Origin: Burkholderia sp. HI2500
GTDB taxonomy: Bacteria; Pseudomonadota; Gammaproteobacteria; Burkholderiales; Burkholderiaceae
Length of the DNA stretch: 64,000 bases
Direction: 5' to 3'
Assembly: GCF_002223055.1 (NCBI RefSeq)
Contig: NZ_NKFL01000006.1
Span: 1,302,001 to 1,366,000 of the forward strand
The translations under genes and the position numbers were made by a program. Every line of letters begins with the position of its first letter. Position 1 is the stretch's first letter. The notes beneath the pieces were generated by a model. The model was given only the letters and a program-made list of their open reading frames with translations, searched no databases and had not been told where the DNA came from. This document shows positions 8,555-15,711 of the stretch, piece after piece.

Positions 8555-9403
8555 TCAGGCGAGCGGAAAGATCGCATTGATCTGCCCGGTGCCCGAACTC
8601 GCGAAATAGTCGGTGACGATCTCGACGGGCTTGTCGTAGCGATCCCAGCCGAGCAAGCCGAGCAGCATCGCGGTGTCGTGCATCCCGCCTTCGCCGTGGC
8701 AATGCGTGTTGTACTCGGGCAGCATCGCGCAGAAGGTCTTGAAGTCCCCCTGCTTCCACAGCTCGACCACCCGCAGGTCGACCTGCCGGAAGAATTCGCG
8801 GCTGATCTCGTGGATCGACTCCTCGGGGCTGCCGTTGTCGTTGAAGCGGTGCGACAGCGACCCGCTCGCGAGAAACGCGACGTTCGAATCGCTCTTCTCG
8901 ATCGCTTGGAGCAGCGCCTCGCCGAAGCGCCGGCTTTCGTCGAGCTGATGCCACATGCACCAGCCGGCGATCGACACGACCTTGAAGTGCTGGTCGGCGT
9001 TCATGTAGCGCATCGGCACCAGCGTGCCGTATTCGAGTTCGAGGCTGTCGATCTCGTGCGCGCGGGTCGCGATCCCGCGCTCGGTGGCCGTCTCGGCGAT
9101 CAGCCGGCCGAGCGCCGGGTTGCCTGGATACGCGTACTGCATGTCGCGGATGAAATGCGGCAGCTCGTTGCTCGTGTACGTGCCCGAGAACTGCGCATTG
9201 CAGTTCACGTGATAGCCGGCGTTGACGAGCCAGTGCACGTCCGACACGACGATCGTGTCGACGCCGAGCGCGCGGCAGCGCTCGCCGATCAGTTGATGGC
9301 CGCGGATCGCCGCTTCGCGGCAGCCGTGATGCCTGCCGGGCAGTTCCGACAGGTACATCGACGGCACGTGCGTGATTTTCGCGGCGAGGGACAGTTTGCC
9401 CAT
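8555..9403 (-). CDS. hpaD: 3,4-dihydroxyphenylacetate 2,3-dioxygenase HpaD
   Basis: A 282-residue class III extradiol dioxygenase (LigB-like), the ring-opening enzyme of the pathway. It cleaves homoprotocatechuate to 5-carboxymethyl-2-hydroxymuconate semialdehyde using Fe(II) or Mn(II). Visible elements include [20 protein letters not shown], with an early metal-ligand histidine, [32 protein letters not shown], and the C-terminal [20 protein letters not shown]. Length and order agree with HpaD of Enterobacteria, which is a separate family from the class I enzyme of some other bacteria. It lies 33 nt before hpaF and about 110 nt after hpaE. Confidence 0.95.
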   Translation of the reverse strand: MGKLSLAAKITHVPSMYLSELPGRHHGCREAAIRGHQLIGERCRALGVDTIVVSDVHWLVNAGYHVNCNAQFSGTYTSNELPHFIRDMQYAYPGNPALGRLIAETATERGIATRAHEIDSLELEYGTLVPMRYMNADQHFKVVSIAGWCMWHQLDESRRFGEALLQAIEKSDSNVAFLASGSLSHRFNDNGSPEESIHEISREFFRQVDLRVVELWKQGDFKTFCAMLPEYNTHCHGEGGMHDTAMLLGLLGWDRYDKPVEIVTDYFASSGTGQINAIFPLA

Positions 9404-9513
9404 CGTTCAAGTCTCCTGTCGGCCGGAGTTAGCGCTTTAGCGCTTACTCCGGCCCCATGCTCGGCCGGCGTGCCGGCCAAGGAATCATTTGTGCTGCCGA
9501 CGACCGTCGCCCG

Positions 9514-10977
9514 TTACACGCCCCAGCGCGGAATGTGGTGCGAACCCATCGAGATGCACACGTTCTTGATCTCCGCGAACACCTCGAAACTGTATTCGCC
9601 GCCCTCTCGTCCGGTGCCCGACTCCTTCACGCCGCCGAACGGCTGGCGCAGGTCGCGCACGTTCTGGCTGTTCACGAACACCATCCCGGCCTCGATGCCG
9701 CGTGCGAGGCGATGCACCTTGCCGACATCCTGCGTCCAGATGTACGAGGCGAGCCCGTAGGACGTGTCGTTCGCGAGCCGCAGCCCTTCTTCCTCGTCCT
9801 CGAACGGGATCAGGCACGCGACCGGCCCGAAGATCTCTTCTTGCGCGACGCGCATCCGGTTGTCGACGTCGGCCAGCACGGTCGGCCGCACGAAGTTGCC
9901 GTTGCGCAGATGGTCGGGCAGGCCCGCCGGCTTGTCCGCGCCGCCCGCGACCACGCGCGCGCCTTCCTGCTCGCCGATGCGGATATAGCCCGTCACCTTC
10001 TCCCAGTGCTGGCGCGTGATCATCGCGCCGAGATTCGTGGCCGGATCGGACGGATCGCCAACGATCAGGTTGTTCGCGCGGCGCGCGAATTCCTGCACGA
10101 AGCGGTCGTAGATCGTGCGCTGCACGAAGATCCGCGAGCCGGCCGTGCAGCGTTCGCCGTTGATCGAGAAAATCGTGAACAGCGACGCATCGAGCGCGCG
10201 ATCGAAATCGGCATCGTCGAAGATCAGCACCGGCGACTTGCCGCCAAGCTCCATCGAATACTTCTTGAGACCCGCACGCTCCATGATCCGCTTGCCGGTG
10301 ACCGTGCCGCCGGTGAACGACACCGCGCGCACGTCCGGGTGGCGCACGAGTGCATCGCCAGCCGTCGCGCCATAGCCCTGCACGACGTTCAGGACGCCCG
10401 GCGGAATGCCGGCTTCGAGCGCGAGGCGGCCGAGCTGGTCCGCCGTCAGCGGCGACAGTTCCGACATCTTCAGCACGGCCGTGTTGCCGAGCGCGAGACA
10501 CGGCGCCGTCTTCCACGTCGCGGTCATGAACGGCACGTTCCACGGCGACACCAGCGCACACACGCCGACCGGCTGGTACAGCGTGTAGTTCAGCATCTGG
10601 TCGTCGACCGGATAGGTGCGGCCGTTCATCTGCACGCACACTTCCGCGAAGAAGTTGAAGTTCTCCGACGCGCGCGGAATCAGCTGCTTGCTCGTCTGCG
10701 CGATCGGCAGGCCGGTGTCCTGCGTCTCCAGCGCCGCGAGCATCGGCACGTTCTTCTCGATCAGCTCGCCGAGCTTGCGCATCAGCTTCGCGCGCTCCTT
10801 GGCGGGCGTGTTCGCCCATTTCGGGAACGCTTCCTTCGCGGCGCGCACGGCCGCGTCGACTTCGGCCTCGCCGCCCGATGCGACGTCGGTGATGACCTCG
10901 CCGGTCGCGGGATTCAGCGTCGTGAACGTCTCGCGGCTCTCGACTTCGCGGCCGTCGATCCAGTGCTTGATGGTCAT
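9514..10977 (-). CDS. hpaE: 5-carboxymethyl-2-hydroxymuconate semialdehyde dehydrogenase HpaE
   Basis: A 487-residue NAD-dependent aldehyde dehydrogenase that oxidises the HpaD ring-cleavage product to 5-carboxymethyl-2-hydroxymuconate. The ALDH signature residues are present: the general base E243 in MELGGKSPVLIFDD and the nucleophile C277 in SINGERCTAGSRIF, 34 residues apart as usual. Upstream are VSPWNVPFMTATWKTAPCLA and the cofactor region AVSFTGGTVTGKRIMERA. The C-terminus has NSQNVRDLRQPFGGVKESG, the substrate-channel motif of this subfamily. It starts 22 nt downstream of hpaG2. A gap of about 110 nt to hpaD holds no terminator that I can see. Confidence 0.95.
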   Translation of the reverse strand: MTIKHWIDGREVESRETFTTLNPATGEVITDVASGGEAEVDAAVRAAKEAFPKWANTPAKERAKLMRKLGELIEKNVPMLAALETQDTGLPIAQTSKQLIPRASENFNFFAEVCVQMNGRTYPVDDQMLNYTLYQPVGVCALVSPWNVPFMTATWKTAPCLALGNTAVLKMSELSPLTADQLGRLALEAGIPPGVLNVVQGYGATAGDALVRHPDVRAVSFTGGTVTGKRIMERAGLKKYSMELGGKSPVLIFDDADFDRALDASLFTIFSINGERCTAGSRIFVQRTIYDRFVQEFARRANNLIVGDPSDPATNLGAMITRQHWEKVTGYIRIGEQEGARVVAGGADKPAGLPDHLRNGNFVRPTVLADVDNRMRVAQEEIFGPVACLIPFEDEEEGLRLANDTSYGLASYIWTQDVGKVHRLARGIEAGMVFVNSQNVRDLRQPFGGVKESGTGREGGEYSFEVFAEIKNVCISMGSHHIPRWGV

Positions 10978-10999
10978 GCTCTCTCCTTGGGCGACGGGC

Positions 11000-11764
11000 T
11001 CAGCCGGCGCGATAGTAGTCTGCTTCGCCGACGATCGTGTTCACGAGCCGGCCAATCCCTTCGATCTCGGTCACGACCTCGTCGCCCGGCTTCGTGTCCG
11101 CCAGCCCCTCGGGCGTGCCGGTCAGGATCAGGTCGCCCGGCGAGAGCGTCATGAAGCCGCTGATGTGCTCGATCAGCGCGGGCACGTCGAAGATCATGTC
11201 GCGCGTGCTGCCGCGCTGCGTCTCCTGGCCGTTCACCGTCGTGCGCAGCGTCAGGTCGCCCGCATCGCCGATCTCGTCGCGGCTGACGAACCACGGCCCG
11301 AGCGGCGTGCAGGTGTCGCGGTTCTTCACGCGCAGGTTCGGGCGGTAGTAGTTCTCGAGATAGTCGCGGATCGCGTAGTCGTTCGCGACCGTGTAGCCGG
11401 CCACGTAGTCGAGCGCCTGCGCGCGACTCACGTTGCGCGCGGGCCGGCCGATCACGACGGCCAGCTCGCACTCGTAATGCATGTGGGTGGCATCCGCCGG
11501 GCGCACGGTGCGCGACCGGTGGCCGATGAACGTGTTCGGCCCCTTCAGGAAGATCAGCGGCTCGCTCGGCGCGTTGAACGCGAGTTCCTTCGCGTGGTCG
11601 GCGTAGTTGAGGCCGAGCGCGAACGTCGTGCGCGGCGCGACGGGTGGCAGCCATTCGACCGCCTCTTCCGCGACGACGCGCCCCGTATCGAGGCGGATCG
11701 CACCGTCGCCGGCCGGTTCGGCCGCATGCAGTGCGCCGTTGTAGATGACGCGTGCGGTTTTCAT
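11000..11764 (-). CDS. hpaG2: HpaG C-terminal-type subunit, 5-oxopent-3-ene-1,2,5-tricarboxylate decarboxylase/isomerase
   Basis: A 254-residue fumarylacetoacetase-fold protein, one half of the bifunctional decarboxylase/isomerase that is a single fused chain in E. coli. The start at 11764 (MKTARVIYNGALHAAEPAGD) overlaps hpaG1 by 4 nt, so translation is probably coupled. Conserved FAH elements are present: FALGLNYADHAKELAF, LIFLKGPNTFIGHRS, the metal-ligand block HYECELAVVIGRPARN, YTVANDYAIRDYLENYYRPN, and LILTGTPEGLADTKPGD near the C-terminus. It should decarboxylate 5-oxopent-3-ene-1,2,5-tricarboxylate and, with HpaG1, isomerise the product to the HpaH substrate. Confidence 0.93.
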   Translation of the reverse strand: MKTARVIYNGALHAAEPAGDGAIRLDTGRVVAEEAVEWLPPVAPRTTFALGLNYADHAKELAFNAPSEPLIFLKGPNTFIGHRSRTVRPADATHMHYECELAVVIGRPARNVSRAQALDYVAGYTVANDYAIRDYLENYYRPNLRVKNRDTCTPLGPWFVSRDEIGDAGDLTLRTTVNGQETQRGSTRDMIFDVPALIEHISGFMTLSPGDLILTGTPEGLADTKPGDEVVTEIEGIGRLVNTIVGEADYYRAG

Positions 11765-12450
11765 CGTGCTTCCTCCGCGATCAGCGTGTGTCGCAACGTG
11801 CCGATGCCGGCGGCCGAAATCTCGATCGTGCTGCCCGCGCGGGCGCGCGGTGCGCCGCCGGCAACGCCGAGCAGCAGGACATCGCCCGCGTCGAAGGACA
11901 TGAAGGCCGTCACGTCGGCGATCAGCTCGCGCACGGGCCGAATCAGCGTGGCCGTCGAGGCAGACACGGCTACCTCGCCATCGATCCGCACGGTCAGGCC
12001 GATCGCGTCGACCTCGCCTAGCGCAGAGGCCGGCACGATCGCCGGGCCCAGCGGGCAGAAACCATCGCGGCACTTGAAGCGCACGGCCGGACGGTAGTAA
12101 TCGGGATGCGGCACCGACACATCGCTTGCGAGCGTGAAGCCGTGCACATAGTCGAGCGCCCGTTCGGCCGGCACGCGCGTCGCGCGGCGAGCAAACACGA
12201 CGGCCACCGATGCGCCTATCTCCAGCGCGTCGACACCGGCCGGCACGATGACGGCCGCGCCGTCGCTCGCATGCGTGTTGGCGGGCTTGATGTACAGGAT
12301 CGGCGCCTGCGGCGGGCGGCCGTAAGGCGGTGCGTTCACGGCATCGCCGAGCGCGTCGAGCGCCGCGCACTCGTTGAGCAGCGCACCGTAGACGGTACCG
12401 ATGGCGACCGGCAACGGCGGCGCCGCGGCGGTCGTGCAAGACAGCTCCAT
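11761..12450 (-). CDS. hpaG1: HpaG N-terminal-type subunit of the decarboxylase/isomerase
   Basis: A 229-residue FAH-fold protein and the first gene of the hpa operon. It corresponds to the N-terminal half of the fused enterobacterial HpaG. Recognisable parts are VAIGTVYGALLNECAALDAL, ILYIKPANTHASDGAAVIVP, the acidic strand LEIGASVAVVFARRA, YVHGFTLASDVSVPHPDYYR and DVLLLGVAGGAPRARAGSTI. The metal-ligand pattern is less complete than in HpaG2, as usual for this half. It overlaps hpaG2 by 4 nt. The start at 12450 faces hpaR across a 152-nt AT-rich control region. Confidence 0.92.
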   Translation of the reverse strand: MELSCTTAAAPPLPVAIGTVYGALLNECAALDALGDAVNAPPYGRPPQAPILYIKPANTHASDGAAVIVPAGVDALEIGASVAVVFARRATRVPAERALDYVHGFTLASDVSVPHPDYYRPAVRFKCRDGFCPLGPAIVPASALGEVDAIGLTVRIDGEVAVSASTATLIRPVRELIADVTAFMSFDAGDVLLLGVAGGAPRARAGSTIEISAAGIGTLRHTLIAEEAR

Positions 12451-12485
12451 GCGTCATTCCCCTGCCGCGCGTCGCGGCGCATCGT

Positions 12486-12512
12486 CAATAGTTAATATCT
12501 TAAGTAAACAAT
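12486..12512. promoter_or_regulatory. AT-rich control region between hpaG1 and hpaR
   Basis: The only AT-rich stretch in the hpa locus lies here, with TAGTTAATATCTTAAGTAAAC and a central CTTAAG palindrome at 12499-12504. It is 36-62 nt upstream of hpaG1 and about 90 nt upstream of hpaR. In enterobacteria HpaR represses both divergent promoters from sites in this gap, so an HpaR operator is expected here. I cannot define its exact boundaries. Confidence 0.35.
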
Positions 12513-12602
12513 CGAACGCTGGCAACCTCGATTACCCTGATAGGCGAAATTCACTACCCGCGGCTGTTAAGATTGATGCGTCCCCGTCCTCTGCTCTCCC
12601 CG

Positions 12603-13043
12603 ATGAACCGTACGCTCGACCACCGCAACCTGGCCATGCTGCTGCTCGAGGCCCGCGAAACGCTGATGGGTCTGTTTCGCCCCATTCTCAAGGAATTCGC
12701 GCTGACCGAACAGCAATGGCGGATCATCCGCGTGCTCGACGGCGAACCGGCGCAGGCGCTCGAAGCGGGACAGATCGCGCGGCGCTGCTGCATCCTGAGC
12801 CCGAGCCTGACCGGCGTGCTGGAACGGATGGAGCGCGACGGCCTGATCACGCGCACGCGCGCGCAGGAAGATCAGCGCCGGCTGCTGGTCAGCCTGACAC
12901 CGCAAAGCAGGAAGCTGGTCACGGAAATCGGTCCGCGGATCGACGAGCAGTACCGGCAGCTCGAATCGCGGTTCGGCCAGGACGGCCTCGAAGACATCTA
13001 CCGCGCGCTCGACCGGCTCATCGAGCTCGGCGGCAACACGTGA
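12603..13043 (+). CDS. hpaR: MarR-family repressor of the homoprotocatechuate operon HpaR
   Basis: A 146-residue MarR-family regulator that matches HpaR/HpcR throughout. Recognisable segments are LLLEARETLMGLFRPILKEF, LTEQQWRIIRVLDGEPA, the recognition region RRCCILSPSLTGVLERMERD, and the wing RTRAQEDQRRLLVSLTPQS. The start at 12603 (MNRTLDHRNLAMLLLEARE) best fits the family length. An ATG at 12576 in the same frame would add nine residues, and neither has a strong ribosome binding site. The gene is divergent from the hpa catabolic operon and should repress it until homoprotocatechuate or a related aromatic is bound. It ends just before a 15-bp hairpin. Confidence 0.92.
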   Translation: MNRTLDHRNLAMLLLEARETLMGLFRPILKEFALTEQQWRIIRVLDGEPAQALEAGQIARRCCILSPSLTGVLERMERDGLITRTRAQEDQRRLLVSLTPQSRKLVTEIGPRIDEQYRQLESRFGQDGLEDIYRALDRLIELGGNT

Positions 13044-13047
13044 AAAC

Positions 13048-13082
13048 GGCGCCCGTTCCCGCCCACCGCGGGAACGGGCGCC
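13048..13082. terminator. 15-bp hairpin between hpaR and the SDR gene
   Basis: GGCGCCCGTTCCCGC at 13048-13062 pairs perfectly with 13068-13082 around a 5-nt loop. On the minus strand the stem is followed by GTTTTCA, so it should stop the SDR transcript. It also begins 5 nt after the hpaR stop codon and may act both ways, although there is no T-run on the plus side. Confidence 0.7.
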
Positions 13083-13098
13083 GGTGCGGCGCGGGTGA

Positions 13099-14310
13099 TC
13101 AGTGCACCGTGCCGCGGATCAGCTCGGTCACGGCCACGCCGCGCGACGTGCGCATGCATTCTTCGACGTAGTCGATGAACGGCAGCGGCTCGAAATCGAT
13201 TTCGTCGCGCACGCGGCGGTTGTCGAACACGCGATCGACCGTCGCGAATTCCCCGCAGCGCTGCAGTGCCCGGCCGATCACGCGTTCGAGTGCCGGATCG
13301 GTCCGCCCCAGCACATCGCGCACCACGAGCGGCAACTCGGCCGGCGCACACGCCGCGTAGCGCGGCGCGCCCGTCATCCCCGCCGCCTCGTCCATCGCAC
13401 GCACGATCTGCGCGACCTGCGGCGCCTCGTCGCCGGCCGACACGTGATACAGGTCGTGCGCGAGCGTCGGCTTGACGGCCAGCAGCATCGTCGCGCGCGC
13501 CACGTCGTCCACCGACACGATGTCGATGCGCGTCATCGGCCGCGCGGTGAAGCGGCGCGCGGCATGCGCGAGCCGGAACATCCAGAACGAATTCGGCGCG
13601 GGCCGCGTACCGAGCACCGTGTGGCCGACCACATGCGACGGCCGCACCACGACGAGCGGCAGCCCGAGCGCCCGCAGCCGCTGCTCGGTCTCGGCCTTCG
13701 CATGCAGGTAGTCCGCCGCGAGCACCGCACCCGGCAGGCCTTCTTCGTCGCGCGCGACGTCGTTCGCCGCAGCGGCCGCGGCTTCTTCCTGCACGATCCC
13801 GCCGCGGCCCGCATGCGCATAGGCCGTGCCGACGTACACGAAGCGCTGCAGGCGCGGCGCCCGGGCGAAGCGCTCGGCGAAGCGCACCGCATCGGCGATG
13901 TCGGCGCGCAGGTGCGCGCCGTCGGCCGGCGACGCATGGCCCGCGCAATGAATCACGTGCGTCGCGGCGGCGAGGCGCGGCGCGTCGGCGCCCTGCCACA
14001 CGTCGCCGAGCGCACCGACGATCACGTTCGCATCGGTCAGGCGCGACGCCCAGTACGGCGCCAACCCCGCGCGCAGCGCCGCTTCGCGCAGCCGCGCGAC
14101 GGCGTGGCCGCGATCCTGCGCACGCACGACGCAGACGATGCGGTCGAGCAGCCCCGCATTGACGAGCGCCGTCAGTACGGTACTGCCGATGAAGCCGGTT
14201 GCGCCGGTCAGCACCAGCCGCCCGACGTTCGCCGCCGCGACCGGTGCGCTGGCCGGCGACACGAGGCTCGTCCGCCAGTTGAGCGACAACGCGGTTTTCC
14301 AGATCAGCAC
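13099..14310 (-). CDS. Extended SDR, thioester reductase-like (NAD_binding_4)
   Basis: A 403-residue extended short-chain dehydrogenase. A GTG start at 14310 is chosen because GAAGGAGA lies 8-15 nt upstream; the ATG at 14370 would skip this site. The Rossmann motif LVLTGATGFIGSTVLTALV is at about residues 33-51, followed by VVRAQDRGHAVARL. Next come the strand VIHCAGHASP, YVGTAYAHAGRGG and the catalytic Y-x3-K in DYLHAKAETEQRL. The C-terminal part contains VVRPSHVVGHTVLGTRPAPN and RIDIVSVDDVARATMLL. This pattern fits thioester reductase/male-sterility-type reductases that release carrier-bound acyl chains as aldehydes or alcohols. No carrier protein is adjacent, so the substrate is unknown. 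Confidence 0.75.
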   Translation of the reverse strand: MLIWKTALSLNWRTSLVSPASAPVAAANVGRLVLTGATGFIGSTVLTALVNAGLLDRIVCVVRAQDRGHAVARLREAALRAGLAPYWASRLTDANVIVGALGDVWQGADAPRLAAATHVIHCAGHASPADGAHLRADIADAVRFAERFARAPRLQRFVYVGTAYAHAGRGGIVQEEAAAAAANDVARDEEGLPGAVLAADYLHAKAETEQRLRALGLPLVVVRPSHVVGHTVLGTRPAPNSFWMFRLAHAARRFTARPMTRIDIVSVDDVARATMLLAVKPTLAHDLYHVSAGDEAPQVAQIVRAMDEAAGMTGAPRYAACAPAELPLVVRDVLGRTDPALERVIGRALQRCGEFATVDRVFDNRRVRDEIDFEPLPFIDYVEECMRTSRGVAVTELIRGTVH

Positions 14311-14958
14311 GATAGTCTCCTTCGAAGAGTCGGCCGGGCGGCGCGACGCCCGCGGTTGCGGGCTGCGCACGGCTCACCGGCCGGGCCGGGGCCTGACGCG
14401 CGCCCCGGCAGTCCCGATCGGGCGTGCGGCCCGCGATCGCGTCGATCGCGTCTCTGGCACGAGGCGGCGGCAGCCGCCGAGGACGGGCGTCCGCGGCACT
14501 GGATCAGGAAGATCTCAGTGTGGGGCCCGACCGCAGGCAAGTCTGTCCCGAAAGTTTCGTGAAAGTGTGCCGATTTGTATGGGATTGTCGGAGTGTGTCG
14601 TACCGGGCGCGCCGTCAACCTGCCGTAACATCCGATCAGCCCGCGTTCCGACGGTGCGGCGCCCCGGTCGGCCCGGTTTCCCCGGCGGGTCGTGCGCGAC
14701 AGATCGACGCGCCTCGCGGCCATGTCATCCCATGTCTCGATGATCGGCCGCCCCCCATCGGCACCGCGATCGCCGGTACGCGTGTGTTTGCGCGTGCTGG
14801 GCCGGAATTACCATGAATCGTCAGACGTCGTTCCATCTGAAATCGCAATGGACTCAATATGAATTTATTGCGGATTATCACTTGCGTTTCACGCCAGTCT
14901 ATCTAGACTGGTCAAGTCAAAACGGTCGAATGTGTCATTTTTTTAGGAGACGATCACA
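14311..14958. other. 648-nt intergenic region with one strong palindrome
   Basis: The region is GC-rich up to about 14800 and then turns AT-rich. It should hold the SDR promoter on the minus strand and the promoter of the small gene at 14959. No convincing open frame was found. The only clear element is the palindrome at 14894-14911, listed separately. Confidence 0.6.
14894..14911. promoter_or_regulatory. Perfect palindromic operator-like site
   Basis: CCAGTCTA-TC-TAGACTGG has 8-bp arms with a 2-nt spacer in an AT-rich stretch, 48 nt upstream of the small gene at 14959. The TAGAC/GTCTA half-site arrangement is typical of TetR/AcrR-type operators. No TetR gene is adjacent, so the regulator would act from elsewhere. 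Confidence 0.5.
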
Positions 14959-15303
14959 ATGCGCCTCACCATTCGGATTAATGGCAGCGAATCGGCAACC
15001 CGGCATGCCTTCGCGGTACTGTGGGTCGATACCGACGAGGGCCTGTGGTCGCGCGAGGCACATCAGGGCATGGATCTTCCGACCTGGGGCAAGGTCCGCG
15101 ACGTCGAGGGCGCAATGGCGCTCTGCGCGGCCGACAGCGGGAATGCCGTGTGCCAGTTGAAGGGACTGTCGTTCGGTGCGACGCAGCGCGAACAGGGCCC
15201 CGCGGTGCTCGCCGGCAATCATCCCGGCGCGTGGCGACTGCAGGCTGTCGATCGTTGCACGAGCGAGCCGGAATACCGGGAATTCATTTCCGTCGCCCGA
15301 TAG
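14959..15303 (+). CDS. Small conserved hypothetical protein
   Basis: A 114-residue soluble protein with a good ribosome binding site (TTAGGAGA about 10 nt before ATG). It begins MRLTIRINGSESATRHAFAV and ends YREFISVAR, with no signal peptide or membrane helix. The sequence looks like a compact alpha/beta domain, with WVDTDEGLWSREAHQGMDLP and LCAADSGNAVCQLKGLSF in the middle. I do not recognise the family. It is flanked upstream by an 18-bp palindrome and downstream by a clear terminator, so it seems to be an independent, individually regulated transcript. Confidence 0.7.
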   Translation: MRLTIRINGSESATRHAFAVLWVDTDEGLWSREAHQGMDLPTWGKVRDVEGAMALCAADSGNAVCQLKGLSFGATQREQGPAVLAGNHPGAWRLQAVDRCTSEPEYREFISVAR

Positions 15304-15711
15304 AAATAATCGATGTAATTCGTCTGCGGTTTTCGGGTTTATTCCGGTTTCAGCGATATTCATTTCGATATTCAGCATTAACGGCGCCCCACTTCGGGGC
15401 GTTTTCATTTTCCGGCTTAAAGAAATAACCACGGGCCGGTCAATTGATCGCACACCGGGGAGGATCGGCCTCGATCCGTACCGGAAATCCCCCAACCGCC
15501 CGTTCTGCACGTCGCAAGTCACCCGAGTTTCATCGTCACCTGCTTCGGGAAAATGTCGCTCCCTCCCCCTTTTCCACCCGGTGTCAGCGCGCCGATACCC
15601 GCTTTTTCTCGGGGCCGGAACATACTTTCCCCACACGGCGTTTACTCATTTATTACAATCGCATTATTCAGACTGACTCGCCGCCCTCGGGCGGCCCGAC
15701 CCGGCCCTTGC
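15304..15711. other. 408-nt intergenic region before the second ftsI-like gene
   Basis: It contains the terminator at 15385-15405 and an AT-rich stretch ending TTTATTACAATCGCATTATT at about 15648-15667 that may hold the promoter of the penicillin-binding protein gene (TACAAT at 15654-15659, no clear -35). No other gene is seen. Confidence 0.5.
15385..15405 (+). terminator. Rho-independent terminator of the small hypothetical gene
   Basis: CGCCCC at 15385-15390 pairs with GGGGCG at 15396-15401 around ACTTC, followed by TTTTCATTTT. It lies 82 nt after the stop codon of the gene at 14959. Confidence 0.75.

Noticed and set aside
7305..9410. A 701-codon open frame reading through hpaH into hpaF and hpaD
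   Set aside because: Only the first 267 codons from 8108 encode HpaH; the extension is out of frame with the well-supported hpaF and hpaD genes and results from GC-rich codon bias.
14813..15160. A 115-codon frame overlapping the small gene at 14959 in another frame
   Set aside because: It runs through the palindrome and promoter region, and has no ribosome binding site comparable to that of the gene at 14959.
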